A stretch of DNA of 34,063 nt from Pedobacter sp. (GTDB taxonomy: Bacteria; Bacteroidota; Bacteroidia; Sphingobacteriales; Sphingobacteriaceae), in assembly GCA_031179845.1 (NCBI GenBank), contig JAPSHM010000002.1, positions 1 to 34,063 on the forward strand, read 5' to 3'. Positions 8,575-17,302 of this stretch are shown one piece after another; the stretch's first letter is position 1; each line of letters opens with the position of its first letter. Under the pieces are notes generated by a model. That model was not told where the DNA came from. It ran no database searches and saw nothing but the letters and a program-made list of their open reading frames with translations. The position numbers were made by a program, and so were the translations under genes.

Positions 8575-9627
8575 TTAATTTCCGACTTTGAACTGTTCAC
8601 GGGTAATGTCAAGGTAGGTTGTACCATATTCCTGGGCCGGTTCTAATGAGGTTCCTACCTGGAAATTGTTCCAGGAGTTAACAAGGACAATGCGTTTTGA
8701 GCCCATATTTCGTTTAGCAACATTACAGTAATCGGCATAAAATTGCTCACTTCGTTCAAGCGTATATAATTTGCTTGTCGGGGACATCACTTTATCATTG
8801 AAGCCAGGAAAAACGCAGGGAACAAAATCAACACTCCAGGTAGAGGTGGAATCTTTCCAGTTCTTCCAGTTTAAATCACTGAAGGATGGAAAAAACACAG
8901 ACCTGTCGTAATTGTCGGTAGACCAGTTGTTCAAATCTATTGCATCCATTGTCTTGATATTGGCTGCGTAGCGTTGTGGGGGAAGCCAGCCTGAATTGAT
9001 ATCACCAATGATATAAAGATCTACTCCTACTTCATTCATCGCTTGCCGAAGGGCGGGTATGACAGCCGAAAAATCGATACTTGATGAAGCGTTCGCGCTG
9101 ATATTAAGGGGAGAAAACAGCACCACGACCCTACCATCAATTTTATAGTAATACTCTTTATTAAAATGTGTAGAAGCGAGCAATTTAAATTCATCGATCA
9201 TTGTAGTTAGCTTAGTTCCGGTAAGCGGAGCGGCACTACTGGCGGAAAGGTGAGCAGTATTGTAATTGACCACCATTTTAACTTTGCTATTCCGACCGTT
9301 TATAAAGCTGTTTAAAAGGGGATCACCGGAAACAGGACCATTCCAGTTGAAGATAAAAAAGTCAAGCCCGGCTTGATCAGCCCAAATGCGGTGTTGCTCC
9401 ATGATATCTGGAGCAAGCGCACTGTACACACCCTTTAAAGGTGTATAAGTATACTTTTTTGCCCAGTCGCCAGCAGAATAATTATAATAAAATGCGCCTA
9501 CGTTAACATTTTCAGTAATCGGGACGTCTGGTATTTCGTAATCGAAGTTGGGAAGTTGAGGATCGTCTTCTTTACTACACGCGCTTATCAGCAGTGCGAA
9601 AGCCAAAACATATACAAGTATTTTCAT
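8575..9627 (-). CDS. GH99/GH71-like lipoprotein lacking the expected catalytic glutamates
   Basis: A 350-residue surface or periplasmic lipoprotein (lipobox ISAC, Cys17). The fold assignment rests on N-terminal NVGAFYYNY (42-50), then PDIMEQHRIWADQAGLDFFIFNW (about 73-95) and the C-terminal SWNNFQVGTSLEP (318-330). These correspond to the Y-x-x-W start, the QH..WA..AGIDFF strand and the WNEWHEGTQIEP motif of GH99 endo-mannosidases and related WbsX/GH71 proteins. In GH99 the two catalytic glutamates sit in the E-x-x-E of that last motif; here they are Asn321 and Val324. The protein may therefore be a glycan-binding member rather than an enzyme, or may use other residues. It follows SusD by 17 bases and precedes the phosphoesterase. 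Family moderately sure, activity unsure. Confidence 0.75.
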   Translation of the reverse strand: MKILVYVLAFALLISACSKEDDPQLPNFDYEIPDVPITENVNVGAFYYNYSAGDWAKKYTYTPLKGVYSALAPDIMEQHRIWADQAGLDFFIFNWNGPVSGDPLLNSFINGRNSKVKMVVNYNTAHLSASSAAPLTGTKLTTMIDEFKLLASTHFNKEYYYKIDGRVVVLFSPLNISANASSSIDFSAVIPALRQAMNEVGVDLYIIGDINSGWLPPQRYAANIKTMDAIDLNNWSTDNYDRSVFFPSFSDLNWKNWKDSTSTWSVDFVPCVFPGFNDKVMSPTSKLYTLERSEQFYADYCNVAKRNMGSKRIVLVNSWNNFQVGTSLEPAQEYGTTYLDITREQFKVGN

Positions 9628-9644
9628 CGTTCGTTCTTATAAGT

Positions 9645-11246
9645 TTAATACGGTAAATTCGGGTTCTTCCTGGTTGGCAACGCAAACCAAAGCTTTGTAA
9701 AGATGTTGTCATCTCCATTGAGCCATGTTGCTGCCTTTTGAACTTCAGCGCTATTCGTCTGCCGTTCATCAGTTGGATATAGTATCCGCTGCGGCATGTA
9801 AGCATAATTTCCATCGTAAGTTCCAAACTGCGGCTGAAACTCCAGCACCTGCGTACGACGCAATAAAGTCCATGCGTCTATACCTTGCATCGGAATGGCA
9901 AGCCAGTGCTGCATGGTTAATCGCTTGAAATTATCGCCTGCCGGGATATAGCTGGAGCAGATCTGTAGCCAGTCCTGGAATGCTGCCTGGCGACCAACGG
10001 TATCAGAAGCTGTGCTCCACTTTATTCCTGGTGTTTCTTTGTACTTTGTGGCCTGAGTTGCGCTCAGTCCGTACCGATTAAATGAAGCGTCTATTCCTTC
10101 ATAATAATATTTTTCGGGATTAGGATCGCCCCACCAGCCCTTCATTGCAGCCTCAGCTTTAAGAAAGCAGGATTCTGCATAGGAAATAAAGACATATTCA
10201 GCATCCGGCTTAAGAAACCGTTCACCAATTTGGGAGTAGTCTTCCTGTTTCAGACCCGTGTGAGGATTGATCTTTCCATCAGCAAACTCACCACCTCCAC
10301 CATAAGACACATTCTGACCGAAGAACTCACCTTTTTTCGGTCCCTTCTTAGCAGGCTGAGCATAAACGGTTAATCGAGGATCCTGATAGGGCAAAGTATG
10401 ATAGACCAATGATTCGCCAAGGACTGGAATGGTTGCCAAATTGGCTTTATAATTATACACTGCACGATCATAAAGCGGGCTCCAGGTATCGCTGGTCAGG
10501 CCGAAAGTAGCCGCAGCGCTTTCATCTTGCGCTTTAATCGTATTCGCTTCATCCTGGAATATTTCCTGAACAACCTTTTTGGCTGTTACTGGGTCACCGT
10601 TAGGAGAAGAGTTGGCAATGCGCATTGCAAGACGAAGTCGGAGTGTGTTTGCAAATTTCTTCCATTTCTGTACATCTCCCTTATAAACCCTATCCGCAGT
10701 CGCTGAAAACGTATCACCTGTCGGATCCAATTCGGCTGCAAGCACTTTGAGTTCATCCAGCAAAGAATAATAGATCTCTTCTTCTTTTTCATAGGGTACA
10801 GCCGGCTCCCCGGTTAAAGCGGCAGATTTAGGAATACCTCCCCAAATAGCTACTGTGTTAGAAAAAATATAAGCTTTCCAAATACGGGCAATCGCTACCC
10901 TATTTTTGTATAAAGGGTTATTGCTATACTTCAACTCAATTTGATGTACCGGCTGTAAACAATCGATATAGGTATTTTTCCAGTAGGTATTGTTGGTTTG
11001 GTTGTTATAGGTAAATCGCTGGAATTCTCCCTGAAAGCCGGAAAAATGCTGCGTATAATTGAAGAAAATTTCCCGGTTCATTGTTCCACCATAGAGATTC
11101 ATACTTTGAAAGATCGAGGTAGTGAACAAAAAATCAGGTTCAACAACAGTAGGATTATTGGGATTAGAATTTATTTCTTCAAATTCCTTAGTACATGACA
11201 TGAATAGGCATGTACATATTAAAGTGATCATCAGTTTAAGTTTCAT
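9645..11246 (-). CDS. SusD/RagB-family outer-membrane lipoprotein, SusD-like_2 type
   Basis: A 533-residue SusD-type nutrient-binding lipoprotein with SPII signal and lipobox FMSC (Cys18). The mature start TKEFEEINSNPNNPT, with its NPNNPT stretch, is typical of the SusD-like_2 branch (PF12771) rather than the classical RagB branch seen at 1671-3158. Later motifs include WKKFANTLRLRLAMRIAN, EYVFISYAESCFLKAEAAMKGW and MQGIDAWTLLRRT, with the C-terminal PQRILYPTDERQTN. It is ten bases downstream of its SusC partner and belongs to the same minus-strand operon. Its ligand is unknown; the linked GH99-like and phosphoesterase genes are the only clues. Confidence 0.93.
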   Translation of the reverse strand: MKLKLMITLICTCLFMSCTKEFEEINSNPNNPTVVEPDFLFTTSIFQSMNLYGGTMNREIFFNYTQHFSGFQGEFQRFTYNNQTNNTYWKNTYIDCLQPVHQIELKYSNNPLYKNRVAIARIWKAYIFSNTVAIWGGIPKSAALTGEPAVPYEKEEEIYYSLLDELKVLAAELDPTGDTFSATADRVYKGDVQKWKKFANTLRLRLAMRIANSSPNGDPVTAKKVVQEIFQDEANTIKAQDESAAATFGLTSDTWSPLYDRAVYNYKANLATIPVLGESLVYHTLPYQDPRLTVYAQPAKKGPKKGEFFGQNVSYGGGGEFADGKINPHTGLKQEDYSQIGERFLKPDAEYVFISYAESCFLKAEAAMKGWWGDPNPEKYYYEGIDASFNRYGLSATQATKYKETPGIKWSTASDTVGRQAAFQDWLQICSSYIPAGDNFKRLTMQHWLAIPMQGIDAWTLLRRTQVLEFQPQFGTYDGNYAYMPQRILYPTDERQTNSAEVQKAATWLNGDDNIFTKLWFALPTRKNPNLPY

Positions 11247-11256
11247 TATCTTGGAA

Positions 11257-14200
11257 TTAAAATGTTAGCCTTACATTGAACCCGTAAAGTCTGTTTGGAG
11301 GTAAAGCTCCATTTTCGATACCTTGCCCGTTTCCAGAAGTTGAAGTGGCTTCAGGATCGATACCCTGTGGGGTGTTTTTATGAAGGATAGCTAGATTACG
11401 ACCTGTAACCGATACCCTTGCACCTTTTAAAAATGTGTTCTTCAGGAGTGTAGCAGGCATAGTATAGCCCAAGGTTACTTCCCGCAGTTTTATAAAGGAA
11501 GCATCATACATGACAAACTCCGCATAATTCGGTCTGGTATATTCGTAATTCTGAGGTGAAACAAACTTTGTGTTCTTTGTTCCATCCGCATAATAGGCGT
11601 CCCATTTTGCTCCACCACTCAGCTCAGCATCCGTTTCACCAAAAATGACTCTACTTCGGTAATAGTCGTCACGTCCAACAAGTGTCTCTGCATGTACCCC
11701 GTTGACCAGCATTCTCGACATAGTTCCAGAGTAAAGAACTCCTCCCTGTTTCACGTCAATAAGGAAGCCCAGGTCAAATTGTTTATAGGAGAAAGTATTG
11801 CTGAAACCTCCAATCCAATCAGGAGTGGCAGAACCATAAGCTTTATCATTATCTTTCGCCAATAAACCGCCACCATCTTCCAGAAGCATATTCCCGTTGG
11901 CATCACGTTGGACACCTAAGCCTCGTAGATGCGCATATGGTTTTCCAACCTCTGCATATACATAGATAAAACTGGAATTGTTATTTAACTGAAATCGTGA
12001 TATTCCGTCGAGCAATTCGACCACCTCTGAATTATTTTTTGAAAAGTTAATCCGACTTTGCCAGTTGAAGTTCCTGTTTTCGATGATGCGACCACTCAGA
12101 CCTGTTTCAATTCCCCAGTTCCTAATTTTACCCGCATTGTATAATCGTTGTTTGTAACCACTTGAACTTGGCAGTTGAGCAGTGATGATTTGATTTGTAG
12201 TCGCAGCAGAATACTGGGTAACATCAATGCTGATCCTGTTCTTCAACAACTTCAGATCTACACCCCATTCATAAGAACTGGTCTTTTCAGGTTTAAGATC
12301 AGGGTTATTCATTGTGGTATTAAGTGAAGCTCGTGTTGCACCGTCGAAAAAGCCATCAAATGAATAGGTTGACTCAAGGCGATACGGGTCCGTATCATTA
12401 CCGACCATTGCATACGAGGCCCGTAACTTAGCGAAACTCAACACATCGCTTTTTATGTTGAAAATATCACTAAGCACCAATGATGTACCGATTGAGGGAT
12501 AAAAGTAAGCGTTGTTCCTGCTCGGCAATGTGGAAGACCAATCGTTTCGGGCTGTTATATCTACAAATGCATAATTACGGTACCCAAGGGATACAGAACT
12601 ATAAATTGAATTGATGCGTTTCCTCCGAATGGTTTGACTTACTGTAGGATATTCTTTTGCATTTGAGAGATTGATCAAGCCAGGTTGGAGCAGGGAATTA
12701 ATTCGCGACTCCCTCCTTTCGAACGTAGATCCAAAACTGTTGGCACCTAACAATCCGACAAAGGAGAAGTCATTAAATTTCCTGTTAACTGTAAAGAATC
12801 CTTCCAGGTTGTAATTCATTTGTTTTGAATTGAAGGTGCGCATAAACCCATCAGGGTTGCTGGCAATAACTGACCCTATGTTGTTGAATTCATATCCCTC
12901 CCACCAATACATATCTGCTCCTAACCGGGCATTGAATTTTATCCATGGAGTAAGGTTAATTTCTGGATTAAAGGATGCAAGTAATCTATCCTTCACATCG
13001 CGATTTGGGTTTTCATTTATTGCCCAATATGGATTACTAAAATTTCTATGGGTGCCGATCTCCTTACCAGTTTCTTCGTCTTTATAAGGCATCAACTCAT
13101 CGAGATCTGTACTTCTGGCCATATGTGTATATAGGTTCGTCGGGTTCCTGCCATTGGAATTTGAATACTGTCTGTTGTTAACAATATCATGAATAAAATT
13201 CACCTTAGTATCAAACTTCAGCCATTTCGCCGGGGTATTCAACATTCGAAAATTTAGGGAATGTTTGTTATTCTTATTGAAATTTTCTACTACGCTTGTG
13301 CCCGAATAGTTTGTATAGGATAGCCGATAGGAATTATGCTCATTTCCACCTTCAACAGCAAGTGCATTTGTGAGAAGCGCGGCAGTGGAGTAAAAATCCT
13401 TCACATTATTCGGCTGTGGCAGGTACGGCTTAACTTCGCCATTTATGGCTACATAAGGTTGTCCTAACATTGGCGACCCCCAACTTCTATAGTTCTTTAC
13501 AGCTTGGGGAATGGTGTTGGTATTGTCGATATAGGAGGAAGTTCCAACACCATAGGTGTTTTGATATTCAGGAAATTCTGTTAGTTCCTGAAACATCAGG
13601 CTGGAATTCAAGGATACTTTGAACTTCCCCGATCCCTTTTTAGTAGTAATCAGGACTACCCCGTTCGCAGCCCTCGAACCGTATAATGCCGATGCATTCG
13701 GGCCCTTCAATACCTGGATATTTTCTACGTCTTCGGTATTAATGTCGGCCGCATTATTACCATAATCCAGGCTTCCTTCATCACCAGACGTATTATCGAT
13801 CGGCACACCATCCACTACAAAAAGAGGCTGATTATTGCCTGTGATAGAGCTATTTCCGCGGATGACTATACGTGCTGAGCCAGTGTTGAATACCGGCGGC
13901 ACGATCTGCACACCAGACACTTTCCCAGAAAGGCCGCTTATAAAATTAGGGCTTTTAGCTTCATTGATGGCGTTAACATCAACGCCTTGCTGACTATAGC
14001 TTAACGCTCTTACGTCACGCTTGATATTTAAGGCAGTAACGACCACCTCCGAAAGACTACTTGAATTGGCTATCATTCGAACGTTCAGTGAAGTTTGCTT
14101 TCCTACCCGAATCTCCTGGGTATTGAATCCGATATAGGCAAATTGTAATACCGTACCAGGATCAGAAACGGTTATCTGATATTCGCCGGAAGCGTTGGTA

Positions 14201-14652
14201 ACGCTGCCAGTGGAAGAATCTTTTACTCTGATACTAACGCCCGGAAGTACATCTCCATTTTCATCAGTGACCCGACCTGAAACCCGGACCTGGGAAGAAC
14301 TTTTAAACAATATCAGACTGTTATAAACCTCTTTATAGGTGATCCCGGTACCCTTGAGTAGATAAGTTAAAACATCCCCTGCTTGTGCATTTTGAAACTT
14401 TTTTGGGGATACTTGAAACCGATCTACGCCCAGGTAGATTCCGTCATAGGCGACCTGAATTTTTGATACTTGACTAAAGGCAGCCAAAGCATCACTTAAT
14501 TTTCCATTGGTGAAATTAATATCAATTCTTTTGGCAACTACCTGTGCCTTGGTATCAGCAGCCAACAAAAAATTGCTGCAAATTAAAACTGAACTGATTG
14601 CGATAAGTGAAATGTGCATAATTTCCCTGAGTAGCAATGCGCTTTTCTTCAT
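11257..14652 (-). CDS. SusC/RagA TonB-dependent transducer with STN signalling domain
   Basis: A complete 1131-residue outer-membrane receptor that both imports substrate and signals its presence. Order of parts: signal peptide (about 1-37), STN domain (about 45-118, KLSDALAAFSQVSKIQVAYD), carboxypeptidase-regulatory-like beta domain (about 121-195, GRVTDENGDVLPGVSIRVKD), a SEVVVTA segment (201-207) typical of the SusC TonB-box region, plug domain (VKGPNASALYGSRAANGVVLITTK) and a 22-strand-type barrel ending FNVRLTF. The STN domain is absent from ordinary SusC proteins and marks those that talk to a FecR-like anti-sigma factor; exactly such a gene is immediately upstream. An AGGA sequence ten bases before the ATG may act as a ribosome binding site. 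A stable stem-loop separates it from the anti-sigma gene. Confidence 0.95.
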   Translation of the reverse strand: MKKSALLLREIMHISLIAISSVLICSNFLLAADTKAQVVAKRIDINFTNGKLSDALAAFSQVSKIQVAYDGIYLGVDRFQVSPKKFQNAQAGDVLTYLLKGTGITYKEVYNSLILFKSSSQVRVSGRVTDENGDVLPGVSIRVKDSSTGSVTNASGEYQITVSDPGTVLQFAYIGFNTQEIRVGKQTSLNVRMIANSSSLSEVVVTALNIKRDVRALSYSQQGVDVNAINEAKSPNFISGLSGKVSGVQIVPPVFNTGSARIVIRGNSSITGNNQPLFVVDGVPIDNTSGDEGSLDYGNNAADINTEDVENIQVLKGPNASALYGSRAANGVVLITTKKGSGKFKVSLNSSLMFQELTEFPEYQNTYGVGTSSYIDNTNTIPQAVKNYRSWGSPMLGQPYVAINGEVKPYLPQPNNVKDFYSTAALLTNALAVEGGNEHNSYRLSYTNYSGTSVVENFNKNNKHSLNFRMLNTPAKWLKFDTKVNFIHDIVNNRQYSNSNGRNPTNLYTHMARSTDLDELMPYKDEETGKEIGTHRNFSNPYWAINENPNRDVKDRLLASFNPEINLTPWIKFNARLGADMYWWEGYEFNNIGSVIASNPDGFMRTFNSKQMNYNLEGFFTVNRKFNDFSFVGLLGANSFGSTFERRESRINSLLQPGLINLSNAKEYPTVSQTIRRKRINSIYSSVSLGYRNYAFVDITARNDWSSTLPSRNNAYFYPSIGTSLVLSDIFNIKSDVLSFAKLRASYAMVGNDTDPYRLESTYSFDGFFDGATRASLNTTMNNPDLKPEKTSSYEWGVDLKLLKNRISIDVTQYSAATTNQIITAQLPSSSGYKQRLYNAGKIRNWGIETGLSGRIIENRNFNWQSRINFSKNNSEVVELLDGISRFQLNNNSSFIYVYAEVGKPYAHLRGLGVQRDANGNMLLEDGGGLLAKDNDKAYGSATPDWIGGFSNTFSYKQFDLGFLIDVKQGGVLYSGTMSRMLVNGVHAETLVGRDDYYRSRVIFGETDAELSGGAKWDAYYADGTKNTKFVSPQNYEYTRPNYAEFVMYDASFIKLREVTLGYTMPATLLKNTFLKGARVSVTGRNLAILHKNTPQGIDPEATSTSGNGQGIENGALPPNRLYGFNVRLTF

Positions 14653-14694
14653 AAATTTGAATTCCTGTTTAATTGTGAAAGATTATTGGGATTG

Positions 14695-14723
14695 CCGGAA
14701 AGGTTGCGTCAACAGCCTTCCGG
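14695..14723 (-). other. Stem-loop between anti-sigma gene and susC
   Basis: On the plus strand CCGGAAAG GTTG pairs with CAAC AGC CTTCCGG around a CGT loop, with one bulged A on the left and AGC bulged on the right. In the mRNA of the fecR-susC operon it falls in the 86-base leader of susC. It is preceded, not followed, by a U-compatible run, so it is not a minus-strand terminator. It could be an RNA processing or stability element, or a terminator for antisense transcription, since plus-strand T7 follows it. Confidence 0.55.
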
Positions 14724-14738
14724 TTTTTTTATTAATAG

Positions 14739-15692
14739 TTAAAATATAGTTATTTCATAGTTTTCCCTCCTATATTGGTTGTTATGTATAGCACTAATGA
14801 GTTTCAAATAATATTCGAGCGGCTTGTCCTGATGTATTGCAAGTGAATAATGGTGTGCTGCAACTAAAGAGTTGCCAGCCAATAGCCGAATACTGAAGCG
14901 GTTATACATCAGTAATGCAAGTTCCGTGAACGAAGCATTATTAATTATAGTTGTTCCACTAATCCAATAATCAGCGGTAAATACTGAAGTATCGATCCGC
15001 ACAAGGTTTTTAGCGCCTTTTGCATAGGAGACCGACTGATCAGCGGATAATAGCTCGCCAATGGTATCATTTGCTAAACTTACTTTTACCCGACCTGTTT
15101 TTACATGCACCGACGAATAGCTAAGTTCTTTGTAGGCCTTTACGTTGAAGGATGTACCGTATACCTGTGTCGTTACAGTTGGTGTGATGACTCTAAATGG
15201 ACTTTCTGTATTCTTAGTCACCTTAAAAAAAGCTTCTCCGTTATCGAGGAAGATATCTCTCTTTTTAGTAAACCCTTGTGCATTGAATCTAATCTCAGAA
15301 CCGGAATTTATCCAAACTTCAGAGCGGTCAGGAAGAATGACCTTTTTTAATTTCCCGTTCCCCGCTTTGATTTTTTGATAGGCTATTGCTGTTTTAGTTT
15401 CCTCAATTTGGGGAGCGTATAATAGATAACACACGAAAGGTACAATGATCAAACTAGCTGCTATGGCATATGACCACCATAGATTTCTGCTGGTATTCTT
15501 TTTTAAATGAAGATTTAAGTTCAGACGAAGCTCAGCATATATCTGTTCCTTTTTATCTTTATTCTTTAAAGGAGGTATATTTTCTGAATCTCCAAAAGAA
15601 TCATACCAGGAATCTAATAGGGTTTGTTCCTCTGAATTCAATCGATTGTTCAGGTATTTTCCAAAAAGCTTTTTTAAATATTTTTTATTCAC
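14739..15692 (-). CDS. FecR-family anti-sigma factor
   Basis: An inner-membrane regulator of 317 residues that holds the neighbouring ECF sigma factor inactive until the SusC transducer reports substrate. Residues 1-70 are a charged cytoplasmic sigma-binding region with LNSEEQTLLDSWY. A single membrane span follows at about 72-92 (WWSYAIAASLIIVPFVCYLL). The periplasmic FecR domain, about 107-205, contains KKVILPDRSEVWINSGSEIRF, GEAFFKV and VYGTSFNVKAY. The rest matches the position of the DUF4974 domain that in this family contacts the receptor STN domain. It is 81 bases downstream of the sigma gene. Domain order and length are normal. Confidence 0.93.
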   Translation of the reverse strand: MNKKYLKKLFGKYLNNRLNSEEQTLLDSWYDSFGDSENIPPLKNKDKKEQIYAELRLNLNLHLKKNTSRNLWWSYAIAASLIIVPFVCYLLYAPQIEETKTAIAYQKIKAGNGKLKKVILPDRSEVWINSGSEIRFNAQGFTKKRDIFLDNGEAFFKVTKNTESPFRVITPTVTTQVYGTSFNVKAYKELSYSSVHVKTGRVKVSLANDTIGELLSADQSVSYAKGAKNLVRIDTSVFTADYWISGTTIINNASFTELALLMYNRFSIRLLAGNSLVAAHHYSLAIHQDKPLEYYLKLISAIHNNQYRRENYEITIF

Positions 15693-15773
15693 ATCGACAG
15701 GATCTACACCTTATATACAGCTGCGATCTCCCGAGGTACTTTAAGCTAACCTTAACGTTGTGTCAATTAATTG

Positions 15774-16367
15774 TTAATAGAAATAACAACTCAAAACCAA
15801 CAGCACATATTCCGCATTGAATTTTTTCTTAAGCGCCGTGCGTAAACGATGTGAAGCTTCAGTAATGTTGTTTTTTATGGTCTGCTCTGCAAGATTGAAA
15901 TGTTTGGCAATTTCTTTTATTGAATAATTATTTTCCTTCATCAGATAAATCCTTTTCATTGACGTTGGAAGTTCCTTAATCCTGGAGTTTACAAAAATTT
16001 CCATTTCCGGGTACCTTTCTTCAAATCCAGCAATACTCTCCAATTCACCTGCGAATGCTAAAGTTTCGGATAAAGCATGCTTTCTTACCTTCTCTTTGTA
16101 GTAGAAGTTAATCACCCGGTTCTTTACAGATCTTAATAAGTAAAATTCTAAAGTTTCGGACTTCAACGATAGGTGTTCCCGACGATCCCATATGTGGATG
16201 AAAACATCCTGAACTATATCCTGAGCTTGCTGTTCATCCTTAATGCGACTATACGCCGCTGCATAAAGCTTTTGCCAGTAAGTATCAAAGATTTCATTGA
16301 AGACTTTGCTATCTCCTTCCTTTAACGACTGGAGCTTTAACTCGCTTATTTGGAGTAATGGTAACAT
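15774..16367 (-). CDS. ECF RNA polymerase sigma factor
   Basis: A 197-residue sigma-70-family factor of the extracytoplasmic-function class found in Bacteroidota PULs. Region 2 spans about 20-95, with FNEIFDTYWQKLYAAAYSRI, DEQQAQDIVQDVFIHIW and FYLLRSVKNRVINFY. Region 4 spans about 125-180, with the helix-turn-helix NYSIKEIAKHFNLAEQTIKNNI. The last 13 residues (AEYVLLVLSCYFY) form a hydrophobic tail, often seen in PUL-linked sigma factors. It is the first gene of the signalling operon and probably activates the SusC/D genes downstream, possibly from a promoter within the operon. The perfect stem-loop upstream separates it from yebC. Confidence 0.94.
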   Translation of the reverse strand: MLPLLQISELKLQSLKEGDSKVFNEIFDTYWQKLYAAAYSRIKDEQQAQDIVQDVFIHIWDRREHLSLKSETLEFYLLRSVKNRVINFYYKEKVRKHALSETLAFAGELESIAGFEERYPEMEIFVNSRIKELPTSMKRIYLMKENNYSIKEIAKHFNLAEQTIKNNITEASHRLRTALKKKFNAEYVLLVLSCYFY

Positions 16368-16447
16368 GCCGCAAAGCTAAAGGGCTAGTATTAATTAGGT
16401 ATTAAGACACGTGTTTATTATTCCTTTGTTCAATGGATGAGTTGGCT

Positions 16448-16489
16448 TTAACAAAGAAAAGGGCACCGTGGTGCCCTTTTCTTTGTTAA
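16448..16489 (-). terminator. Long perfect stem-loop terminator after yebC
   Basis: The arms are 20 bases each, perfectly complementary, with core GGGCACC/GGTGCCC flanked by A-rich and T-rich halves around the central GT. In the minus direction the hairpin ends TTTTCTTTGTT, 31 bases after the YebC stop. The symmetry would allow it to work in both directions. Confidence 0.9.
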
Positions 16490-16520
16490 TATTTTATCAA
16501 TCTCAGCTAATCGCTTACGC

Positions 16521-17246
16521 TTAATCAGCCATGTTGTGATAAACGGCTTGAACATCATCGTCCTCTTCCAATTTATCAATCAACTTAAACACGTCTGCAA
16601 CCTGGTCTTCCGACACGGCTGTATGCGATAGGGCAATGCGTTCTAACTTTGCGCTTTTCATTTCCAGACCAAGGTCTTCTAATGTTTTTTGCATCTTCCC
16701 AAAATCTTCAAACGCGGTTTGTACCACTGCAATATCCTGACCTTCTTCATCTGCCTCCAAATATAATTCTTCTAAACCGGCATCGATAAGTTCAAACTCC
16801 AGTTCTTCCAGATCTCTTTCTCCTGGCAGGAACCTGAAGATCGACTTCCGGTTGAAGATAAAATCCAATGATCCTGTCTTACCCAAAGTACCGCCAGTTT
16901 TATTGAAATAGCTTCGCACGTTGGCTACTGTTCTATTGGTATTATCGGTTGCAGTTTCAATCAGGATGGCCACTCCATGTTGGGCATATCCTTCATAGAC
17001 ATACTCCTCATAACCATTTTCATCCTTATTCGAAGCACGTTTAATAGCGGCATCAACCCGATCTTTGGGCATATTCACCGCTTTCGCGTTCTGTATAGCG
17101 GTACGTAAACGTGAGTTGGTATCAGGACTTGCTCCACCGTCCTTCACGGCCATTACAATCTCCTTACCTATCCTGGTAAACTGCACAGCCATTTTGGCCC
17201 ACCGCTTAAATTTTCTTTCTTTTCTAAATTCAAATGCTCTTCCCAT
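16521..17246 (-). CDS. YebC/PmpR-family protein (translation or transcription factor)
   Basis: A 241-residue cytoplasmic YebC-family protein. The N terminus reads MGRAFEFRKERKFKRWAKMA followed by FTRIGKEIVMAVKDGGASPDTN, and then MPKDRVDAAIKRAS and the YEGYAQHGVAILIETATDN segment that defines the family. The three-domain length is normal. Members are annotated as DNA-binding regulators; some have more recently been linked to relief of ribosome stalling, so the precise role here is open. It is 56 bases downstream of the threonine dehydrogenase gene with no terminator between, so the two may share a transcript. It is not obviously linked in function to the adjoining PUL. Confidence 0.94.
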   Translation of the reverse strand: MGRAFEFRKERKFKRWAKMAVQFTRIGKEIVMAVKDGGASPDTNSRLRTAIQNAKAVNMPKDRVDAAIKRASNKDENGYEEYVYEGYAQHGVAILIETATDNTNRTVANVRSYFNKTGGTLGKTGSLDFIFNRKSIFRFLPGERDLEELEFELIDAGLEELYLEADEEGQDIAVVQTAFEDFGKMQKTLEDLGLEMKSAKLERIALSHTAVSEDQVADVFKLIDKLEEDDDVQAVYHNMAD

Positions 17247-17302
17247 TTTCTTTTTTTAGTATTTAGTAGCCAGCATCATTAGCCAGCAACAAAACTAAAT
17301 AT

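Noticed and set aside
16372-16379. Exact TAnnTTTG match (minus strand TAGCTTTG) just before the sigma-factor start
   Set aside because: It ends only four bases before the ATG, and I found no TTTG or TTG at the right distance upstream, so it is probably chance.
17264-17286. Short direct repeat TAGCCAGC-N5-TAGCCAGC ahead of yebC
   Set aside because: Two eight-base copies are too short and isolated to support a regulatory call.
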